In this document: positions 60,723 through 64,000 of the stretch, in pieces
Position numbering within the stretch: position 1 is the first letter of the stretch
How the letters are laid out: every line of letters starts with the position of its first letter
Assembly (NCBI GenBank): GCA_963546395.1
Contig: CAUUMS010000004.1
Location: 1 to 64,000, forward strand
Direction: 5' to 3'
From: Bacteroides_D sp963546395
GTDB taxonomy: Bacteria > Bacteroidota > Bacteroidia > Bacteroidales > CAJPTX01
Length of the DNA stretch: 64,000 nt
Notes under the pieces: model-generated
Database searches by the model: none
What the model was told of the DNA's origin: nothing
The model's input: only the letters and a program-made list of their open reading frames with translations
Program-made: the position numbers and the translations under genes

Positions 60723-60770
60723 AACGACGTACCAAAGCCGTATTTCCCCGGGCAAATAGGGACTTGAGTC
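60723..60770 (+). repeat. Palindromic intergenic repeat, copy B
   Basis: Core 60729-60770: left arm GTACCAAAGCCGTATTT, right arm AAATAGGGACTTGAGTC, 8-base loop. It is preceded by AACGAC as in copy A. Upstream about 80 bases resemble copy A (GCGCAA...GG and CGATAGG), and downstream about 35 bases resemble copy C. Confidence 0.7.
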
Positions 60771-60827
60771 GGTGCAGATGCGGCGCAGGTAGGCAGTGGG
60801 TAGCATGGCGCGGCACGCATGACGCAT

Positions 60828-60860
60828 AAAAATCCCCGCAAGCCCAGGTGGCTCACGGGG
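60828..60860 (-). terminator. Terminator of the ICMT-like gene
   Basis: On the minus strand CCCCGTGAGCC pairs with GGGCTTGCGGGG with two G-T wobbles, followed by ATTTTTATG. It is 33 bases after the ICMT-like stop. Confidence 0.8.
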
Positions 60861-60893
60861 AGATGGGGTGAAGACGATGGTACTCTAGTTAGG

Positions 60894-61403
60894 CTACCAG
60901 AGGTCGCGCATGGCTCGCTCCTCCTGCACGATGCGCACGGCGAGTATCACGCAGTAGACGGGCAGCCCCAGGGCGAGCGTGCACCACGCATGGCACAGCA
61001 TGGCCACCCCCACCAGCTCGGGCAGAATGTTGAGAATGTAGTTGGGGTGACGGACGGTGCGGAACAGAAAGCTCGTCTCGATGCGCTGATGGGGAACAAT
61101 GTACACCTTGACCGTCCAGACATCGCGCAGCCGGTAGATGACATAGAAGAGCACGGCGTAAGCGAAGCCCATAATGGAGGCCCCCAGGATGGCGATGCCA
61201 TCGAGCGACGTGTGGTGCACATAGGCCTCATAGAGCGAGCCGGCGTAGTAGGCCACATGGGCCAGGGTGAGCAGGAGCGAGTTGCGTCGCCCGTACTGCA
61301 CGGCTCCCAGCTGGAGGAGACGTTTCTCATTGCGAATGGAGAAAGCCAGCGTGGCGAGACGCAGGGCGAAGAAGAAGGCGAAGATGAGATAGATCCAGTG
61401 CAT
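60894..61403 (-). CDS. Isoprenylcysteine carboxyl-methyltransferase family membrane protein
   Basis: A 169-residue multi-pass protein of the ICMT/PEMT-like family. It has about four TM segments (WIYLIFAFFFALRLATLAF, SLLLTLAHVAYYAGSLYEAYV, ILGASIMGFAYAVLFYVIYRL, LVGVAMLCHAWCTLALGLPVYCVILAVRI, split by position). The family signature FRTVRHPNYILNILPELVG near residue 115 and a C-terminal EERAMRDLW, resembling the SAM-binding E-E motif, are present. Bacterial members have largely unassigned substrates. I use the ATG at 61403; the upstream extension is not hydrophobic and crosses other elements. Confidence 0.86.
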   Translation of the reverse strand: MHWIYLIFAFFFALRLATLAFSIRNEKRLLQLGAVQYGRRNSLLLTLAHVAYYAGSLYEAYVHHTSLDGIAILGASIMGFAYAVLFYVIYRLRDVWTVKVYIVPHQRIETSFLFRTVRHPNYILNILPELVGVAMLCHAWCTLALGLPVYCVILAVRIVQEERAMRDLW

Positions 61404-61454
61404 ATCGATTCGGGGAATTCCACGGCACAGCCGACGGCAGTGCCCTAAAAGAGA

Positions 61455-61462
61455 TACCTTTG
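61455..61462 (+). promoter_or_regulatory. Putative -7 box (TACCTTTG) of murF
   Basis: Exact TAnnTTTG match 124 bases before the murF ATG at 61587. It leaves a fairly long leader. Confidence 0.4.
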
Positions 61463-61586
61463 CTGATGCGGTGCGACATGGCACACGTGGGGTATAACGC
61501 ATAAATGCCGTAATGGTTAAATGCGCCCTGCCACTTTGGCACCAATGCACCGCTGCGAGGTGCAGGTGCGATAACGGAACGAGGGT

Positions 61587-62894
61587 ATGACAGACGAGCT
61601 GATTCTCAATGAGATATATTCTCGATTCACGCCACATGCGGGAGCGAGCATCGATAGCCGCAGCGTTGCGAGGGGGGCTCTATTTTTCGGTCTGCCTGGT
61701 GAGCGCAAGAATGGGGGTGAGTTCGCAGAGCAGGCCCTTGCCGCTGGGGCCTCATGCGCCGTGGTCGATCTGGCGTGCATGCGCGGAAAGCAGGGGGTCA
61801 TAGTGGTGCCCGATGTGCGCGCAGCTCTCCAGGGGGTGGCTCAGCTACATCGAGCCTCGCTGCGTGTCCCCGTGGTGGCCGTGACAGGGAGCAACGGAAA
61901 GACGACGACGCGCAGCCTGATGGTTGCAGCGTTGGGGGCCAAATACCGGGTGCGAGGCACGCAGGGGAATCTGAACAATGAGCTTGGAGTGCCTCTCACC
62001 CTGCTGAGCATCTGCCCGGAGGATGAGATTGCGGTGGTGGAGATGGGGGCGAATCACATGGGAGAGATCGCCCTGCTGTGCCAGATAGCCAACCCGACGC
62101 ACGGGGTGATCACCTCCATTGGCGAGGCGCACCTCGAGGGTTTCGGTTCGGTGGAGGGGGTGATGCGGGCCAAAGGGGAGCTCTTCGCCCACCTACATGC
62201 CACCGGGGGCACGGCCTTCGTGCGCGACGATGATGCCCAGGTGGCGAGCATTGCCGAACAGGTGCACATGGGGTGCTCAGCCAGTCGCTACTCGCTCGCC
62301 ATGTACCACGCCCGGTGGGAGGAGACATCGCCGGGGCAGAGCCTGCTGCATGTGACGTGGCAGGGGCAGGAGTACCATGTGGCGGTGCATCTGGCAGGGA
62401 GCTACAATGCTATAAACGCGGTGGCCGCCCTGCACATTGCGCACTTCTTCAACGTGCCTCTACATCAGGCAGCATCCGGGATTGGGGGGTATATTCCCAC
62501 CAATCATCGTTCGCAGGTGAAGGAGGGGGAGCGCAATCGGCTTTTTTTGGACTGCTACAATGCGAATCCCTCTAGCATGGCCCTAGCCATTGCCGACTTT
62601 TCGGGACGTAGCTCCACGAGGCCGCGGGTGATGATTCTCGGTGAGATGCGCGAGCTGGGACAGGAGAGCCGTGGTCTACATGCGCGTATAGCTCAGCAGG
62701 CGGCCGAATCGGGTGCCGAGCAATGCTACTTTGTGGGAGTCGAATGGACAGGAGTAGTGCCCGAGGAGCAGCATTTCAACGATTGCCAAGCATACGCTGA
62801 ATACCTGGGCTCCCATCCCCTGACGGGGTGCGATGTGCTGCTGAAGGGTTCGCATGGCGTGGCCCTCGAGCAACTCGAGCCCTACCTGCTGTAG
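61587..62894 (+). CDS. murF: UDP-N-acetylmuramoyl-tripeptide--D-alanyl-D-alanine ligase
   Basis: Adds D-Ala-D-Ala to the UDP-MurNAc tripeptide in cytoplasmic peptidoglycan synthesis. The 435-residue product has the Mur ligase N domain (ASIDSRSVARGALFFGLPGERKNGGEFAEQAL), the ATP-binding P-loop VTGSNGKTTT (residues 99-108), GTQGNLNNELGVPLTL, ALVEMGANHMGEI-like VVEMGANHMGEIA, and the C-terminal LILGEMRELG-type VMILGEMRELGQES. Normal length. Followed 31 bases later by the kinase-like gene. Confidence 0.97.
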   Translation: MTDELILNEIYSRFTPHAGASIDSRSVARGALFFGLPGERKNGGEFAEQALAAGASCAVVDLACMRGKQGVIVVPDVRAALQGVAQLHRASLRVPVVAVTGSNGKTTTRSLMVAALGAKYRVRGTQGNLNNELGVPLTLLSICPEDEIAVVEMGANHMGEIALLCQIANPTHGVITSIGEAHLEGFGSVEGVMRAKGELFAHLHATGGTAFVRDDDAQVASIAEQVHMGCSASRYSLAMYHARWEETSPGQSLLHVTWQGQEYHVAVHLAGSYNAINAVAALHIAHFFNVPLHQAASGIGGYIPTNHRSQVKEGERNRLFLDCYNANPSSMALAIADFSGRSSTRPRVMILGEMRELGQESRGLHARIAQQAAESGAEQCYFVGVEWTGVVPEEQHFNDCQAYAEYLGSHPLTGCDVLLKGSHGVALEQLEPYLL

Positions 62895-62925
62895 TCAGCA
62901 CCACCCTCCAACTCGCACGCTCGAC

Positions 62926-63849
62926 ATGGGCACAGTGCTTTTGGCCGACGGAGGCTCTAGCAGCGTCAAGTGGGCAATTATTCGCCCAGAGCAACGTGTG
63001 GAGTTTTGCGAATCGCCCGCGCTCAACCCATTGTTCGGGACGCATAGCGAGCACCTGACGACCATTGCGAATGCGCTTAGCCCACGCTTGAACGGGGCAC
63101 CCGTGGACGAGGTGCATTTCTACGGGGCCGCATGCGGCGCAGATCAGCCCGGGGATCGCATCCATCGCGTGCTACAGGAGGCCTTCCCCGCAGCGCAAAT
63201 TCACACGGACTCCGACATGATCGCCGCATCGTTAGCTTGCTGGCGTGGCCAGCCGGGGCTCACCGCCATTGTGGGTACAGGGAGCAACGTGGGGTACTAC
63301 GATGGGCACAAGATGGTGTACTACCGCCCCTCGCTGGGCTACGTGCTGGGCGATGAGGGGAGCGGTGCCTGGATAGGGAAACGGCTGGTGCGCGACTGGC
63401 TGTACGGCTACCTGCCAACGGGACTGGCTCGGGCCCTGCACGATTTCGCTGGCGGCACCTGCGGGGTGTCGCAATGTGAGCATGGGGTGTACTCGTGCAA
63501 GGAGATCGTGGAGCAGGTGTACCGTGGGGAGCACCCTAACGCCTACCTCTCACGCTTTGCCCAGGTGGCGATAGAGCATCGGGATGTGCCATACTGCCAC
63601 GACCTGCTGCGTGAGGCCATGGGGCAATTTGTACAACACCTATGTGTACCAGCCAAGCAATGCGACCAGGTGGAGCTGCGGGCCGCAGGCACGGTGGCCT
63701 GGCATTGCTGCGACCATCTGGCAGAGGCTTGCCACGACGCCGGATTACACCTCGGCGAGGTGCAACGATCGCCCATTGTGGGACTCGCTCAACACTGGAT
63801 GGCGAGCCAAGGTGGTTCCCCCATCCTGCATACAGCGGCTGGCTCCTGA
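62926..63849 (+). CDS. BadF/BadG/BcrA/BcrD-type ATPase, N-acetylglucosamine kinase-like
   Basis: A 307-residue ASKHA-fold protein. The phosphate-1 loop ADGGSSSVKWAII (residues 6-18), a phosphate-2 loop AIVGTGSNVGYYDG, and the adenosine-binding GDEGSGAWIGKRL match the N-acetylglucosamine kinase-like branch of the BadF family. The likely reaction is ATP-dependent phosphorylation of an amino sugar, perhaps in cell-wall recycling, which would fit a gene next to murF; that is inference. The ATG at 62926 is used because it starts the fold; the frame is open 72 bases upstream but overlaps murF. Confidence 0.88.
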   Translation: MGTVLLADGGSSSVKWAIIRPEQRVEFCESPALNPLFGTHSEHLTTIANALSPRLNGAPVDEVHFYGAACGADQPGDRIHRVLQEAFPAAQIHTDSDMIAASLACWRGQPGLTAIVGTGSNVGYYDGHKMVYYRPSLGYVLGDEGSGAWIGKRLVRDWLYGYLPTGLARALHDFAGGTCGVSQCEHGVYSCKEIVEQVYRGEHPNAYLSRFAQVAIEHRDVPYCHDLLREAMGQFVQHLCVPAKQCDQVELRAAGTVAWHCCDHLAEACHDAGLHLGEVQRSPIVGLAQHWMASQGGSPILHTAAGS

Positions 63850-64000
63850 TGCGGTAAAGCGAGCAGACACCATGCATCCTCCCGAGGCAATGCGAAGCTT
63901 AGGCTCAGGGAGATCCGTCGCAGGAGGGGCGAATATCGACGGCGTAGAGTGTGCTAGCGCGGGGCTACGACTCCGGGTTGGCCCTGCGGTCGGCCCGACG
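63850..64000. other. Window end, no gene assigned
   Basis: The last 151 bases have an ATG-initiated plus-strand frame at 63882 that runs off the window, but its composition is Gly/Ser/Pro-rich with no family signal. It may be non-coding. Confidence 0.4.

Larger units (their letters stand above)
60422..60893. other. 472-base gap between rpsL and the ICMT-like gene
   Basis: Holds the rpsL promoter, copy B of the palindromic repeat and the ICMT-like gene's terminator. No gene or RNA seen. Confidence 0.6.

Noticed and set aside
60900..61637. Longer version of the ICMT-like protein starting at 61637
   Set aside because: The additional N-terminal residues are non-hydrophobic and overlap the murF start; the ATG at 61403 begins the membrane domain.
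63882..64000. Plus-strand frame running off the right edge
   Set aside because: Low-complexity composition and no family match in the visible 39 codons.

Overview
The window is a GC-rich chromosomal segment from a member of the Bacteroidota, most likely a Bacteroidales-type lineage. The evidence is a SusC/SusD outer-membrane uptake pair, type IX secretion (T9SS) C-terminal sorting domains on two secreted proteins, GldF/GldG-type ABC transporter subunits, a porin-like barrel of the Bacteroidota type, DUF3127, and the S10-spc-alpha ribosomal cluster ending in rpoA-rplQ. Promoter-like TAnnTTTG boxes, the Bacteroidota -7 element, lie in front of many first genes. I could not place the genus. I saw no tRNA, rRNA, CRISPR array, transposase or prophage.

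Layout. 0-3.4 kb: nfo (endonuclease IV), then a C5-cytosine methyltransferase overlapping a PD-(D/E)XK endonuclease, which together make a compact type II restriction-modification pair. 3.5-12.3 kb: envelope and signalling genes, namely a beta-helix lipoprotein, a DUF3127 protein, an FKBP lipoprotein isomerase, two dissimilar methyl-accepting chemoreceptors, a DUF5713 protein, a YjbR-like protein and a T9SS-exported protein. 13-18.2 kb: a small lipoprotein, a large porin-like barrel, and gldG/gldF. 18.8-23.6 kb: a susC-susD operon without adjacent enzymes. 24-29.3 kb: ileS, a dksA-like gene, lspA and lemA, all on the plus strand. 29.5-30.6 kb: rpsF-rpsR-rplI. 31.1-35.6 kb: a 1513-residue surface protein with BspA-like repeats, about 13 Ig-like domains and a T9SS signal. 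35.8-38.3 kb: a fused restriction/adenine-methyltransferase protein whose gene carries a perfect 20-bp inverted repeat. 38.8-42.3 kb: two hypothetical envelope proteins and enolase. 42.5-60.4 kb: one long minus-strand block (rpsL-rpsG-fusA, then S10-spc-alpha to rplQ) with 31 translation, secretion and transcription genes, including rpmJ and rpmD. 60.9-63.9 kb: an ICMT-like membrane methyltransferase, murF and a BadF-type N-acetylglucosamine kinase-like ATPase.

How the genes work together. Much of the accessory content serves the cell envelope: TonB-dependent nutrient uptake, lipoprotein maturation (lspA) that processes the many lipoproteins encoded here, T9SS export of repeat-rich adhesin-like proteins, and peptidoglycan precursor synthesis and amino-sugar phosphorylation. 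Two restriction-modification loci lie 33 kb apart. The most unusual sequence-level features are a dispersed palindromic intergenic element present in three diverged copies, the long perfect palindrome inside the fused methyltransferase gene, and two perfect hairpins without T-tracts just after the stop codons of a chemoreceptor and of susD.
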